Part shown: in pieces, positions 1 to 9,178 of the stretch
Layout of the letters: each line of letters opens with the position of its first letter
Numbering within the stretch: the stretch's first letter is position 1
Assembly: GCA_019637645.1 (NCBI GenBank)
Contig: JAHBVH010000008.1
Span: forward strand, 62,001 to 126,000
DNA from: Caldilineaceae bacterium
Lineage (GTDB): Bacteria > Chloroflexota > Anaerolineae > Caldilineales > Caldilineaceae
Reading direction: 5' to 3'
DNA: 64,000 nucleotides
Notes under the pieces: generated by a model
Seen by the model: only the letters and a program-made list of their open reading frames with translations
What the model was told of the DNA's origin: nothing
Databases searched by the model: none
Made by a program: the position numbers and the translations under genes

Positions 1-131
1 AATGCGCCGCTTGCTTTTGGTAAGGCGCGTCATGTTGGTTGTTCGTGGCCGTGCTGATCCGCTGCGGCTGGGCCAACGTCAAATAACGCGTTGCCGACGA
101 TGTGCGGATCGAATAATCAATAAGTTAATGG

Positions 132-1211
132 CTAATTGTTAATAGTCAAGGTGTTGTCGTCATGCGGGATATTAGCCAAGATCACTTGATAGGCCGCTTG
201 AAATTCAGCAAGAGAAGGCACTTTGAAAAGCAGGTTCAACAGCCGCTGTAACTGGGTAGTCTCTTGAATCTTGCCGATCTCCTGTAACAACGGTGCAGGA
301 TCGATAGCAAAACGCGCCTCTAGGCCACTGCGGATGCCGGCCAACAGCGCATCACGCGCCCCTTGTTGTAAGCCGCGTTGTAGACCCTGTTGTAGACCTT
401 CTTCAAGCCACTGTTGTGCGATCGTTGTCATCACTTGCTCTCCTTCTTGCGGAAAAGTGATCGCTAAGGAATGGTTTAACTCCTCGGGCGTTACTTTCGC
501 ATTGGCACTACTTACATAACTGAGCATCACTAGTAAAAAGCCCCGTTCATCTGGTCCCCAGGCCAAATTGCGAAATTCTTCCCAGATTGCTGGTAATTGA
601 TGCGCCAAGTCTGGCGCAAAAATATGGCGCATGAGCCGGATCGCGGCGCGTAAGAGGACGGCACTAAAGAGTTCTGTTTCGCGCAGTGATACCACAGAAA
701 CGAGTTCATAGCGAAATGCTGGCAGGTACGGCCCCCACACGGCGTTGGCCTCGATCAGATCATGGAACTGTTGCGGTGCATGCCATGGCCTTTTGCGCTG
801 ATAAATGACGAGTGGGAAAATAGGTGGTAGCTTGGTGCGCGTCTTCGTCTTCTTACTTTTTACCGGTTGCGCTTCGTTTGCCTTTGTCTCTTTCCGCACC
901 TGTTCCCAGATCTCAACTTGGTAGCGCAGTAACTGTAGACCCGTGAACCACTCTGGATAGCTTTTGTGTTCCAAAAGTATATAAACATAGGCAGGCTCTC
1001 CCGTCTGTAGGTTTGCTCGGAAAAGTAGGTCCGAAAAATACTGCTGTAGCTCTTCATCCAGAAAAGAGCCAGGCCGTAATGACAAACTTGCCCAGTCAAT
1101 CGTTACCGCAATTGCAGTCGGTAACTGTTTGCTGAGAAACTCTCTGGCGAGTTCCAAACGAGAAAAAACTTCACGGAAAAAGCGATCATGGGGGTTGCTG
1201 ATCTCGGGCAT
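132..1211 (-). CDS. Rpn/YhgA-like PD-(D/E)XK nuclease family protein
   Basis: 359 residues, typical for Rpn-type recombination-promoting nuclease / putative transposase proteins. The start (NPHDRFFREVFS) is the usual family N-terminus. A conserved Asp in the YFSDLLF strand is followed by the ExK-like EHK in YILLEHKSYPE, consistent with a PD-(D/E)XK active site, so an endonuclease acting on DNA is expected. The C-terminal third carries the Gln/Gly-rich helix (EEGLQQGLQRGLQQG) common in these proteins. It starts 3 bp after the kynureninase stop on the same strand, so it may be read through from that gene. The mobile-element origin is inferred from the family; no terminal repeats were seen. Confidence 0.85.
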   Translation of the reverse strand: MPEISNPHDRFFREVFSRLELAREFLSKQLPTAIAVTIDWASLSLRPGSFLDEELQQYFSDLLFRANLQTGEPAYVYILLEHKSYPEWFTGLQLLRYQVEIWEQVRKETKANEAQPVKSKKTKTRTKLPPIFPLVIYQRKRPWHAPQQFHDLIEANAVWGPYLPAFRYELVSVVSLRETELFSAVLLRAAIRLMRHIFAPDLAHQLPAIWEEFRNLAWGPDERGFLLVMLSYVSSANAKVTPEELNHSLAITFPQEGEQVMTTIAQQWLEEGLQQGLQRGLQQGARDALLAGIRSGLEARFAIDPAPLLQEIGKIQETTQLQRLLNLLFKVPSLAEFQAAYQVILANIPHDDNTLTINN

Positions 1212-1214
1212 GCT

Positions 1215-2486
1215 TTAGGTAACCTTCATGTTTGCTTGGGAATAGGACAAATAAAGTCCTTGATGAACGACCTGCTTGATCCGCATCACTGCTTCATAAA
1301 GCTCAACAAAAGAAGTATAGAGCGGCGTGATCCCCAGCCGAATGTTGTCTGGCTCACGAAAGTCGGGCAGCACCTGCCGCGCGTGGATCAAAGCTTGGTC
1401 GATCCGCCATGCTTCAGGGTGGCCCAGGGAAAGATGCGATCCCCGCCACTGGCTTGCACGCGGTGAATTGAGGACAAAGCCCAGCGGCGCTAATTCCGCT
1501 TCCCAGAGTGCCAACAAATAGTCGCTCTGCTGTACCGACTTGGCGCGCACCCGTTCAATCCCAGCGGCCAGCAGCAGATCGACCCCCGGTTCAATTGCCA
1601 ACGTGGAAAGAATGGGCGGGGTGCCGGTCAAAAAATGGGACAGCCCCGGGGCGCGCTCGTAGGCCAGCCCAAAGTTGAACAGGTTGGCCTGCCCCATCCA
1701 CCCTTGGATCGGGTTGGTGAGCAGATCTTGCAGATCATGGCGCACATAGAGAAAGGCCGGAGCACCAGGGCCACCGTTGAGATATTTATAGGTGCAGCCA
1801 ACCGCCAGATCGGTGTGCGCCCGGCCCAAGTCCACCACCACCGAACCCGCCGCGTGGCTGAGATCCCAAAGCACCAGGGCCCCTTTACAATGGGCCAACT
1901 CGGTCATGGCGGCCATGTCATAGGTATAGGCACTCTTAAAGACGGTATGACTCAAGGTGAGCAAGGCGGTATCGTCGTCAATGGCTTGGGCCAACGCCTC
2001 AACCGGGCCATGAATGCCATCGGGCGAGGGGACAACTTCGACAGAATAGTCTGGCCCCAAGAGCTGACAAATCCCTTGAAGCGCATAGAGATCCGACGGA
2101 AAGTTCAGATCATCGGTCACAATTTTGTGGCGACCGGATTGGGCGCGTAGCGCGGCCAGGGCGAGCTTAAACAGATTGACGGTGGTCGAATCGGCAATGG
2201 TCACCTCTCCCGGCTGTGCGCCCAATAGCTGCGCCAGCTTATTCCCAACGCGGAGCGGGGCATCGATCCAACCTTCATTCCAACTGCGGATCAGCCGGTC
2301 GCCCCATTGCCGTTCGATCACATCTTGCAGAAGTGCCGCCGTCGCTTTGGGCAAACGGCCCAAGGAGTTGCCATCCAAATAGATGAGATCCGGATCGGTT
2401 GCGACAAAGTGCTCGCGAAAGACGCGGAGTTCGTCGGCTTGGTCCAGCCGTTGGGCTAGCGCACGTAAGGGATTTTCAACTGACAT
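1215..2486 (-). CDS. kynU: Kynureninase
   Basis: 423 residues, full family length. PLP-dependent hydrolase that cleaves kynurenine to anthranilate and alanine (and 3-hydroxykynurenine to 3-hydroxyanthranilate) in tryptophan breakdown. The kynureninase signature YLDGNSLG lies at residues 36-43, and the PLP lysine is K234 in GCTYKYLNGGPGAP, preceded by WDLSHAAG, which contacts the cofactor. The ATG is preceded by an AGAAAG ribosome site. No other kynurenine pathway gene (dioxygenase, formamidase) is in the window, so its partners must lie elsewhere or it recycles kynurenine from outside. Confidence 0.96.
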   Translation of the reverse strand: MSVENPLRALAQRLDQADELRVFREHFVATDPDLIYLDGNSLGRLPKATAALLQDVIERQWGDRLIRSWNEGWIDAPLRVGNKLAQLLGAQPGEVTIADSTTVNLFKLALAALRAQSGRHKIVTDDLNFPSDLYALQGICQLLGPDYSVEVVPSPDGIHGPVEALAQAIDDDTALLTLSHTVFKSAYTYDMAAMTELAHCKGALVLWDLSHAAGSVVVDLGRAHTDLAVGCTYKYLNGGPGAPAFLYVRHDLQDLLTNPIQGWMGQANLFNFGLAYERAPGLSHFLTGTPPILSTLAIEPGVDLLLAAGIERVRAKSVQQSDYLLALWEAELAPLGFVLNSPRASQWRGSHLSLGHPEAWRIDQALIHARQVLPDFREPDNIRLGITPLYTSFVELYEAVMRIKQVVHQGLYLSYSQANMKVT

Positions 2487-2524
2487 AACGTTCTTTCTAC
2501 TACTCGATGATCCCCCTGCATCAG

Positions 2525-2556
2525 TCCCACTGACTCACTATCCCACTGACTCACTG
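2525..2556. repeat. Two tandem 16-bp units upstream of kynU
   Basis: TCCCACTGACTCACTA at 2525-2540 is followed directly by TCCCACTGACTCACTG at 2541-2556. The pair sits about 40 bp upstream of the kynureninase start codon, where a direct-repeat operator could be. Function is not shown. Confidence 0.5.
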
Positions 2557-2781
2557 TTCCAAGCAAGGTGGTGATAATAAGGTGACTGGGCTATCGCGAT
2601 GGGCCAAGGGATGGGTGATGGGAATTATCAGTCAGGGGAGCCGATTTGTCAATTTCCCCAAAATTTAGGGCTTATTCACTCGAATTGACAACCCAGGGCA
2701 ACCTGGGCAAAGGCGAACTAGCTGGCCGTCCACTGGGGGCTGAAGCCACCCAGCAACCGAACAACGCCGGAACAATCCGGC

Positions 2782-2855
2782 TTACATGGGGGCTTTACAT
2801 GGGGGCTTTACATGGGGGCTTTACATGGGGGCTTTACATGGGGGCTTTACATGGG
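2782..2855. repeat. 13-bp tandem array (five and two-thirds units)
   Basis: Five exact copies of TTACATGGGGGCT (2782-2846) plus a partial sixth. It lies between the divergent kynU and GNAT genes, about 30 bp upstream of the GNAT promoter. Unit length is not a multiple of three, and the open frame crossing it has no ribosome site, so it is treated as non-coding minisatellite DNA. Confidence 0.9.
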
Positions 2856-2887
2856 CATACCTGCCCTGCCAGGGCAACATGGGTTAT

Positions 2888-2916
2888 TTGAGCGCAGTTG
2901 CCCTTTATGGTATACT
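2888..2916 (+). promoter_or_regulatory. Sigma-70-like promoter for GNAT-DUF4037 operon
   Basis: TTGAGC (2888-2893) and TATACT (2911-2916) are separated by 17 bp. The -10 matches 5 of 6 and the -35 4 of 6 consensus bases. The start codon is 52 bp further on. Confidence 0.6.
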
Positions 2917-2967
2917 CCCAGCCACCAGTAATCTAGAAAATCCCTAATCAATTCATGGCAACGGCTG

Positions 2968-3477
2968 ATGAACAACTTTACAATCCGGCCTACTACGCTA
3001 GCTGATAGCCCTTGGCTAAGGGAATTTATGGCCGAAACTTGGGGCGCGGCAGCCCAAGTGGTGCGGGGCGCGCTCTTCTATCCCCATGAACTGCCCGGCC
3101 TGCTGGCTCAACGGGTCGATGGAACGATCCTTGGCGTCGCTACCTATCGCCTGCTTGATCCGTTGACTTGTGAACTGGCAACCTTGAATAGTTTGCAATC
3201 CGGCCTAGGGGTTGGGGCAGCCCTGATCACTGCCGTGGCTGCCACCGCACAGACATTGGGCAGTCTCAGGCTAGTGGTCGTCACCACCAATGACAATCTT
3301 CACGCTTTGCGCTTCTACCAACGGCGCGGCTTTGTGATCAGCGCAGTCCGGATTGGTGCCGTGAATGAGGCACGGCGTACGCTGAAGCCGGAAATCCCGC
3401 TCCTGGGCGATGATGAGATCCCGCTGCGAGATGAGATTGAACTTGCGCTTGATCTGCGCCGTGAGGCAAGCGCATGA
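2968..3477 (+). CDS. GNAT family N-acetyltransferase
   Basis: 169 residues. Acetyl-CoA dependent acyltransferase of unknown substrate. The core GNAT fold is visible: the strand with the substrate-side residues (ATLNSLQSGLGVGAALI, whose loop plays the part of the pyrophosphate-binding QxxGxG/A), then LRLVVVTTNDNLHALRFYQRRGF, the usual motif B end of the family. The upstream ribosome site is weak. Its last four bases ATGA are shared with the next gene, so the two are translationally coupled and probably work together. Substrate cannot be read from sequence. Confidence 0.85.
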   Translation: MNNFTIRPTTLADSPWLREFMAETWGAAAQVVRGALFYPHELPGLLAQRVDGTILGVATYRLLDPLTCELATLNSLQSGLGVGAALITAVAATAQTLGSLRLVVVTTNDNLHALRFYQRRGFVISAVRIGAVNEARRTLKPEIPLLGDDEIPLRDEIELALDLRREASA

Positions 3478-4532
3478 ACGCGTCGATCATTGACATCAGC
3501 CGCCACTTTTTTGAAGAAGTTGTCCAGCCGATCCTGCAAGAACATTTTCCCGTCGAGACCGCGCAAATGGCCTTTGGCATCTTTGGCTATGGCTCCGAGG
3601 CACTGCGGCTGGATGATGAATATTCACGCGATCATCATTGGGGGCTGCGTATAGATGCCCTCATGCCGCCCGCACTCTTTGCGACCAAACGCCAGGCCAT
3701 TATGGCGACCCTGCAAGCGCACTTGCCCGAGTCTTTTCAGGGCCACTCCTTGCGCGAGGGGCATCTCGCCGGGGCGGGCCTAGCCCCCGACAACCTGCAA
3801 GCCTTTCTCCAACGCACTATTGGCATCGACCATGCCCCCCAAAGCAATGTTGAATGGCTCAAAATTCCTGAAGAAGATATTATCCATGTGGTCAATGGCG
3901 AAGTCTGGCATGATCCGCTCGGTGAATTTACCGCGCTGCGGCAGGTCTTCCAAGGCTACTACCCAGAGCCGGTGCGCTTGCGCCGGATTGCCCATTGGTG
4001 CCGCTTCTTCTCTGGCATGGGCAGCTACGCCCTCAAGCGGGCGTTGCTGCGTGACAATGAATTCTACGCCACAACGCGCTTTAGCAATGCCCTGCGGCTG
4101 GGGATTCAACTGGCCTTTTTGCTAGACAAGCAATACTTCCCCTATGATAAATGGCTGATCGCCTACTTAGAACGCTTGCCCCGCCTTGCTACGCCAATGG
4201 TGCCGCTGGTCCACGAAGCGGTAAAGCTCACCACGCCATGGACGCGTAAGCTCGATCTCCTCCACCAAATGACCGACATCTTAGACGAAACCATGGTCGC
4301 CGACGGTATTATCCAGCCCCACCCCAAGTTTGCCGTTTCCCCCACCTCGGGTTATCGCCTGCTGGAACACGCCTATGCCGAAATTATTCAAGGGTTGCCT
4401 GCTGAGGTCAAGACGGTCGTCCCCGTGTGGGATCAGCTCTACATGGAGGAATTCCACAGCGCTTTTGTCGCTGGGCTACCACTCGCCACCTGGGATGAGA
4501 TGCTACAACTCAAGCTGGCTACAACCTTGTGA
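3474..4532 (+). CDS. DUF4037 domain protein (nucleotidyltransferase-like)
   Basis: 352 residues. The N-terminal region FGYGSEALRLDDEYSRDHHWG carries the G-S then acidic pair of the nucleotidyltransferase fold and the DxxYSRDHxWG run typical of DUF4037. Members resemble kanamycin nucleotidyltransferase, but their reaction is not known. The C-terminal two-thirds is helical. It overlaps the GNAT gene by ATGA. A small-molecule modification role next to an acetyltransferase is inference only. Confidence 0.8.
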   Translation: MNASIIDISRHFFEEVVQPILQEHFPVETAQMAFGIFGYGSEALRLDDEYSRDHHWGLRIDALMPPALFATKRQAIMATLQAHLPESFQGHSLREGHLAGAGLAPDNLQAFLQRTIGIDHAPQSNVEWLKIPEEDIIHVVNGEVWHDPLGEFTALRQVFQGYYPEPVRLRRIAHWCRFFSGMGSYALKRALLRDNEFYATTRFSNALRLGIQLAFLLDKQYFPYDKWLIAYLERLPRLATPMVPLVHEAVKLTTPWTRKLDLLHQMTDILDETMVADGIIQPHPKFAVSPTSGYRLLEHAYAEIIQGLPAEVKTVVPVWDQLYMEEFHSAFVAGLPLATWDEMLQLKLATTL

Positions 4533-4644
4533 GGGTTGCCTTTTATCCGCACAAACCAGCGCCTATCCGCCCAGCGACGCCAAGGCCTGCCGCGTTTTTT
4601 TTGCATGATAGCTTCGCGATTCTTTACCCTGGCTGCTGATGAAG

Positions 4645-4696
4645 CGGCTATTTTGGCGTGTCAGGCCACCCAGCCTGACACGCCAAAATAGCCGCC
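4645..4696. terminator. 22-bp perfect inverted repeat, 8-nt loop
   Basis: Left arm 4645-4666 (contains TTTTGGCGTGTCAGG) is exactly complementary to 4675-4696, with loop CCACCCAG. It stands 112 bp after the DUF4037 stop in the 367-bp gap before the aldo/keto reductase gene. No U-run follows, so it may be a transcript-end stabiliser or palindromic repeat rather than a classic terminator. The inner TGTCAGG resembles the core of the palindromic repeat family found elsewhere in this window. Confidence 0.6.
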
Positions 4697-4899
4697 GCCG
4701 CGGTCCCCGTTGACGGGACCAAAGGCGGGACAAAGGCCGGGAAAAATGTCCCGTTACGATCTTTGACCATGGCTCACGCGAGGAGTACAATGGCAAGGAC
4801 CTGCTGTGGACACAGCTCTTCGCTACAGATTCCCGCTTTCCGGCTTTCGACAAGCCCGCTAGACCAGAAACGTCTAGAGAAGAATAAGGAGAAAACCAC

Positions 4900-5877
4900 A
4901 TGGACTACATTAACCTGGGGCACACCGGCATGAAGGTGTCCCGTATTTGTTTGGGCGCGATGACCTATGGCGATCCGCAGTGGCGCGATTGGGTTTTGCA
5001 TGAAGAGGCCAGCCGCCCTTTTATCAAGCGCGCGCTAGAATTGGGGATCAACTTTTTTGATACCGCCGATGTCTACTCCATTGGCAAAAGCGAAGAAGTG
5101 TTGGGGCGAGCCCTGCGCGACTTTGCCAAGCGCGACGATGTGGTCATCGCCACCAAAGTCTATAACCCGATGGGGCCTGGCCCGAATGATCGGGGCCTTT
5201 CGCGCAAACATATTATGGCCTCGATTGACGCCTCCTTGCGCCGTTTAGAGACCGATTATGTGGATCTCTATCAGATTCACCGGTGGGATCAAGCAACCCC
5301 CATTGAGGAGACTCTTGAAGCGCTCCATGATGTGGTGAAGGCGGGCAAGGCGCGCTATATTGGCGCGTCTAGCATGTATGCTTGGCAATTTGCCCAAGCT
5401 CTCTACCTGGCCGACCGCCACGGCTGGACCCGTTTTGTCACCATGCAAAATCATTATAATCTGGTCTACCGTGAAGAAGAGCGCGAGATGATTCCCCTCT
5501 GTCGCGCCGAACGTATTGGCTTGATCCCCTGGAGCCCACTGGCGCGGGGCTTTCTGGCTGGCAACCGCCAAAAGGCGGGGTGGGGAGAAACGGCCCGCGC
5601 CAAGAGTGACGACTTTGCCCATCGGCTTTATTACCAAGCGGCCGATTTTGCCATTGTCGATCGCGTAGTTGAAACGGCAGCCAACCATGGGGTCTCGGCT
5701 GCGCAAATTGCCACGGCGTGGATCCTGCACCAGCCGGGGGTCACTGCTCCCATTATCGGGGCCAGCAAAATGCCTCAACTCGAAGAAGCCGTCGCCGCGC
5801 TGTCGATCCAATTGAGCGCCGAAGAGTGCCAATATTTAGAAGAGCTGTACCAACCACATCCCGTGTTGGGACATTAA
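4900..5877 (+). CDS. Aldo/keto reductase
   Basis: 325 residues, a full (beta/alpha)8 NADPH-dependent oxidoreductase. The catalytic tetrad is intact: D54 and Y59 in FFDTADVYS, K86 in VIATKV, H127 in DLYQIHRW. The C-terminal NADP-site motif (LIPWSPLARGFLAG) is present. An AAGGAG ribosome site precedes the ATG. It is followed 37 bp later by an alpha-L-fucosidase on the same strand, suggesting a sugar or sugar-aldehyde substrate; this is inference from context. Confidence 0.94.
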   Translation: MDYINLGHTGMKVSRICLGAMTYGDPQWRDWVLHEEASRPFIKRALELGINFFDTADVYSIGKSEEVLGRALRDFAKRDDVVIATKVYNPMGPGPNDRGLSRKHIMASIDASLRRLETDYVDLYQIHRWDQATPIEETLEALHDVVKAGKARYIGASSMYAWQFAQALYLADRHGWTRFVTMQNHYNLVYREEEREMIPLCRAERIGLIPWSPLARGFLAGNRQKAGWGETARAKSDDFAHRLYYQAADFAIVDRVVETAANHGVSAAQIATAWILHQPGVTAPIIGASKMPQLEEAVAALSIQLSAEECQYLEELYQPHPVLGH

Positions 5878-5914
5878 ACCATATCTTGCGTTCGACTGAA
5901 CAAAGGAGAGCATG

Positions 5915-7186
5915 ATGAGTAACAGTGACTGGTTTACCCATGACCGTTTTGGTCTCTTTATTCACTGGGGCATCTATTCGTTGCCAGCCCGGCATGAATG
6001 GATCAAGAACCGTGAATTGATTTCCGACGAGGATTATCAGAAGTATTTCGACTATTTTGACCCCGATCTCTACAGCCCTTCTGCCTGGGCGCAGGCCGCC
6101 AAGCAGGCCGGCATGAAATATTTCGTGGTGACGACCAAGCACCATGATGGCTTTTGTCTGTGGGATTCGGCGCTGACTGACTATAAGGCGACCAATACGC
6201 CCGCGCAGCGGGATCTGCTGCAGCCGATGGTGCAAGCCTTTCGCAGCGAAGGGTTGAAGGTAGGCTTCTATCATTCCGTCATCGATTGGCACCACCCCGA
6301 ATTTCCCGTGGATGGGCTCCACCCCATGCGCGAAAATTTGGCCTACCGCGAAGAGGCCAAGGATCGTGACATTGCCAAATATCGCGACTATTTGCACGGC
6401 CAAACGCGTGAACTGCTCACCCAATTTGGCAAGATTGATGTCATGTGGTTTGACTTCTCCTACTCTCATTGGGATTGGGGTTGGGCTAAGGGCAAGGGCA
6501 AAGCCGATTGGGATGCCGAACGCCTCATGGCGATGGTGCGGGAACTGCAGCCTGGGATCTTGGTCAATGATCGGCTGGAGATCGGCGGCGACTTAAAGAC
6601 GCCCGAACAATATCAGCCCGCGGGCAAGATGATGATCGACGGCAAGCCGGTGCTCTGGGAAGCCTGTCAAACGCTCAACGGGAGTTGGGGCTATCATCGC
6701 GATAATTTGGATTGGAAATCGAGCGATATGTTGATCCGTATGTTGATCGACGGCGTCGCCAAAGATGGCAATCTGCTGCTCAATGTAGGCCCCAACGCAC
6801 GCGGCGAATTTGAACCCAGAGCCCTCGTGCGACTTCAAGAGATTGGGGCGTGGATGCGTCTCCATGGTCGGTCGATCTATGGCTGTGGTGCCAGTGAATT
6901 TATCCCGCCGCCGGATTGTCGCTACACCCAGCAGGGGAATCGCCTCTATCTCCACATCTTTGACTGGCCCTTCCGCCATGTGCATCTGACGGGCTTGGGC
7001 GATCGGGTGGCCTATGCCCAGTTGCTCAACGACGCCAGCGAGGTCAAGATGAGTGTGATCGACCCGCACCAGGGCGCGCAAAATACCACCATGGGCGGGC
7101 TCGCTACCAACACGCTGACGCTCGAACTCCCCGTGCAAAAGCCGCCGGTTAGCGTACCAGTGATTGAGTTGTTCTTGAAGGAATAA
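5915..7186 (+). CDS. Alpha-L-fucosidase (GH29)
   Basis: 423 residues. Retaining glycoside hydrolase family 29 enzyme releasing L-fucose. Family motifs: DRFGLFIHWGIYS at the N-terminus, YFVVTTKHHDGFCLWDS, and the nucleophile Asp in IDVMWFDFS (about residue 180). No signal peptide is visible, so it should act in the cytoplasm on imported oligosaccharides. Two ATGs are adjacent (5912, 5915); AAAGGAG at 5902-5908 is better spaced for the second, which is used here. Probably co-transcribed with the preceding aldo/keto reductase. Confidence 0.93.
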   Translation: MSNSDWFTHDRFGLFIHWGIYSLPARHEWIKNRELISDEDYQKYFDYFDPDLYSPSAWAQAAKQAGMKYFVVTTKHHDGFCLWDSALTDYKATNTPAQRDLLQPMVQAFRSEGLKVGFYHSVIDWHHPEFPVDGLHPMRENLAYREEAKDRDIAKYRDYLHGQTRELLTQFGKIDVMWFDFSYSHWDWGWAKGKGKADWDAERLMAMVRELQPGILVNDRLEIGGDLKTPEQYQPAGKMMIDGKPVLWEACQTLNGSWGYHRDNLDWKSSDMLIRMLIDGVAKDGNLLLNVGPNARGEFEPRALVRLQEIGAWMRLHGRSIYGCGASEFIPPPDCRYTQQGNRLYLHIFDWPFRHVHLTGLGDRVAYAQLLNDASEVKMSVIDPHQGAQNTTMGGLATNTLTLELPVQKPPVSVPVIELFLKE

Positions 7187-7205
7187 CGCGAAAGAAGGTA
7201 CGCAG

Positions 7206-7240
7206 AAGAGCTGACCAGTTTTCCTAACCGGTCAGCTCTT
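7206..7240. terminator. Palindromic repeat family member, convergent terminator
   Basis: AAGAGCTGACC (7206-7216) pairs exactly with 7230-7240, with one inner mismatch and three more pairs. It lies between the converging fucosidase and SPFH genes, so it can end both transcripts. Confidence 0.75.
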
Positions 7241-7260
7241 GTCGAAGGGGGTAAGTCGCG

Positions 7261-8154
7261 TTAGTTGGCGGTCCCTTTTTCTTGGAAGATCTCACGAATG
7301 CCGCCCAAGGCACCGAGGACACCGCTGGCTTCATAGGGGATGAAAACTTTGTTGGCGGTGCCATTGGCCATGACTTTGAGTGCTTCCATATATTGGATGG
7401 CGATCAGCTTATCATCGGGGTTGGCCGTGGTAATGGCGCTAAAGACGGTGGTGATCGCATTGGATTGGCCGGTTGCTTCGGCTTCAATCTTATAGCGTTC
7501 GGCGTCGGCCACCCGGCGCACCGCTTCGGCTTCCCCTTCGGCGGCCAGAATGCGGGCTTGGCGTAGGCCGTCGGCTTCCAAGATCGCGGCGCGGCGTTCC
7601 CGCTCGGCCTTCATCTGGCGGTGCATGGATTCGGTGACATCGGTCGGTGGGTCAATCCGCTTGATCTCGACACGGACCACACGGACACCCCACTTGTCGG
7701 TGGCATCATCCAACACTTCGCGCAATTTGGTGTTAATAATATCGCGTGAAGTCAACGCCTGATCCAGTTCCGTCTCACCGATCACATTACGCAGATTGGT
7801 CTGGGCCAGTTTGGTGGCAGCGTTGTAAAAGTCGGCTACATTATAGGTCAGCTTGACTGGGTCGGTCGCCTCGTAGTAGACAATCGCATCGACGGTGACA
7901 ACGACATTGTCTTTGGTGATCACTTCTTGGGGTAATACATCCACCACTTGCTCGCGCATATCGACTTTGCGGAGCGTATCGATAAAGGGGATGATCAAGG
8001 TGAGGCCGGGTTGGGCCGTACGCAAGTAGCGTCCCAGCCGTTCGACTACGCCTTTTTCATAGGGCGAGACGATCCGCATCCCGTTGATCGCTAGGATAAA
8101 GACGAAGATCACCACGATCGCGAGAAAGATCAACAACGCATTATTCGCATCCAT
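7261..8154 (-). CDS. SPFH/Band 7 domain (stomatin/prohibitin-like) protein
   Basis: 297 residues. N-terminal membrane segment (about residues 5-25, [17 protein letters not shown]), then the SPFH domain ([23 protein letters not shown]), and a helical Glu/Ala-rich stretch ([19 protein letters not shown]) that drives oligomerisation. It is a membrane-scaffold protein of the slipin type. ATG follows AAAGGAG. The NfeD gene is 108 bp upstream on the same strand, the standard partner gene; the two proteins act together at the membrane. Confidence 0.95.
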   Translation of the reverse strand: MDANNALLIFLAIVVIFVFILAINGMRIVSPYEKGVVERLGRYLRTAQPGLTLIIPFIDTLRKVDMREQVVDVLPQEVITKDNVVVTVDAIVYYEATDPVKLTYNVADFYNAATKLAQTNLRNVIGETELDQALTSRDIINTKLREVLDDATDKWGVRVVRVEIKRIDPPTDVTESMHRQMKAERERRAAILEADGLRQARILAAEGEAEAVRRVADAERYKIEAEATGQSNAITTVFSAITTANPDDKLIAIQYMEALKVMANGTANKVFIPYEASGVLGALGGIREIFQEKGTAN

Positions 8155-8262
8155 TCCGAAACTCCTTTATTTTATCAGTGAGTCAATTGATTGCTCTTCG
8201 GTCGGTTGGGCTAAGCACCTCCTCTGAGCCGTGCCTAGCTGGGCCGACGCCCCTGGCGCTCC

Positions 8263-8721
8263 TTATGGCATGTTTGTTTCGTGTGGGGCGAGCGCACGGA
8301 CGCGCAGGCGCGTCCCTTCTACCCCGACAACCATCACCGTAGCCCCTACCGGCACTAAACGGCCATCGACGGTTTCGGCCAACCACTCTTCTCGCTCGAC
8401 ACGAACGCGCCCCTGGGCTTTGGCTGGATCAATGGCGACAACGACAATGGCCTCTTTCTGCACAACCCGGTCAATGCCAACATGATTGGCTTGATCGCCA
8501 CTGATGCGGCTGATCAGCGGGCGGGCGAGGAAAACGGAGACACTAGACGCTACGATAAAAGCGACTAGCTGCCAGACGGGGAGAAACCCCATAAAAGCCA
8601 ACGCTGCCGCTGCCGCCGCGCCAATGCCAAAACACATCAAGAAAAAACCAGCCGTGAAGATTTCAGCAATGAGGAAAATCAAGGCCATGATGGCCCAAAT
8701 CCATGGAATCCATTGTTCCAT
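8263..8721 (-). CDS. NfeD-like membrane protein
   Basis: 152 residues. Two or three N-terminal hydrophobic helices (WIPWIWAIMALIFLIAEIF; FGIGAAAAAALAFMGF; LVAFIVASSVSVFLA) followed by the small OB-fold soluble domain (AIDPAKAQGRVRVEREEWLAE...VPVGATVMVVGVEGTRLRV). This is the short form without the ClpP-like protease domain. A strong GAGGAGG site precedes the ATG. It is the partner of the downstream SPFH protein. Confidence 0.93.
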   Translation of the reverse strand: MEQWIPWIWAIMALIFLIAEIFTAGFFLMCFGIGAAAAAALAFMGFLPVWQLVAFIVASSVSVFLARPLISRISGDQANHVGIDRVVQKEAIVVVAIDPAKAQGRVRVEREEWLAETVDGRLVPVGATVMVVGVEGTRLRVRALAPHETNMP

Positions 8722-8746
8722 CTTGCCTCCTCTCAGTTGTAGCTAT

Positions 8747-8771
8747 GGTACACCCATGGAATAGGTGTACC
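8747..8771. promoter_or_regulatory. 8-bp inverted repeat upstream of nfeD-like gene
   Basis: GGTACACC (8747-8754) and GGTGTACC (8764-8771) form a symmetric site with a 9-bp spacer, 26 bp upstream of the start codon. The position fits an operator; no regulator is linked to it. Confidence 0.35.
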
Positions 8772-8952
8772 TTTTGTTTGGATTGGTTTATCTGAACTGA
8801 ATCGGCAGGGCGACCCTCGGGGCGATCCAGTTTGATGGGATCAGATGGTTCATGGTTCGTTGGGAGAGATCGATGTGCCAACCATGCTTGCGGCTACTAT
8901 ACCCGTCTTACCAAGCAATAGCCTGACCTTTAACTGACAATGAACTGACCTC

Positions 8953-9001
8953 ACAACGACAGCGGCCAGGCAACCTTTCGTTGCCCGGCCGCTGTCGTTG
9001 T
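8953..9001 (-). terminator. Long hairpin downstream of DUF4097-type gene
   Basis: 15 bp of perfect pairing (8953-8967 with 8987-9001), one mismatch, then 6 more pairs around loop CTTTC. It lies about 180 bp beyond the stop of the minus-strand gene at 9179, in the 457-bp gap before nfeD. The remainder of this gap holds a half copy of the palindromic repeat (AGACCTGACAGGTTTGG, 9023-9039) and no gene. Confidence 0.6.
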
Positions 9002-9178
9002 TGGGTGTTATGCGGTTGGACCAGACCTGACAGGTTTGGAAAGCCTTGGCATCTGGTTGGCTCTGTGGTCCCCACAACCGCCAACGAAGACGCTGTCTGG
9101 TCTTTCGTCACCCCGCCCAGCGCGTTTCAACGCGCTGGCTATTCGGTCAATCCGTTCCCCGAATCCGCTGCCAGGGGA

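Noticed and set aside
1..131. A gene entering from the left edge (short open frames on both strands)
   Set aside because: No ribosome site or recognisable protein motif; too short to judge. A possible minus-strand start at 33 would leave only eleven codons in the window.
2782..2855. CRISPR-like array
   Set aside because: Units are 13 bp, directly abutting and without spacers; no cas genes in the window. The same holds for the arrays at 35.05 kb and 43.8 kb.
2646..2891. 81-residue open frame across the 13-bp array
   Set aside because: It is mostly translation of the tandem repeat, has no ribosome site and overlaps the promoter region of the next gene.
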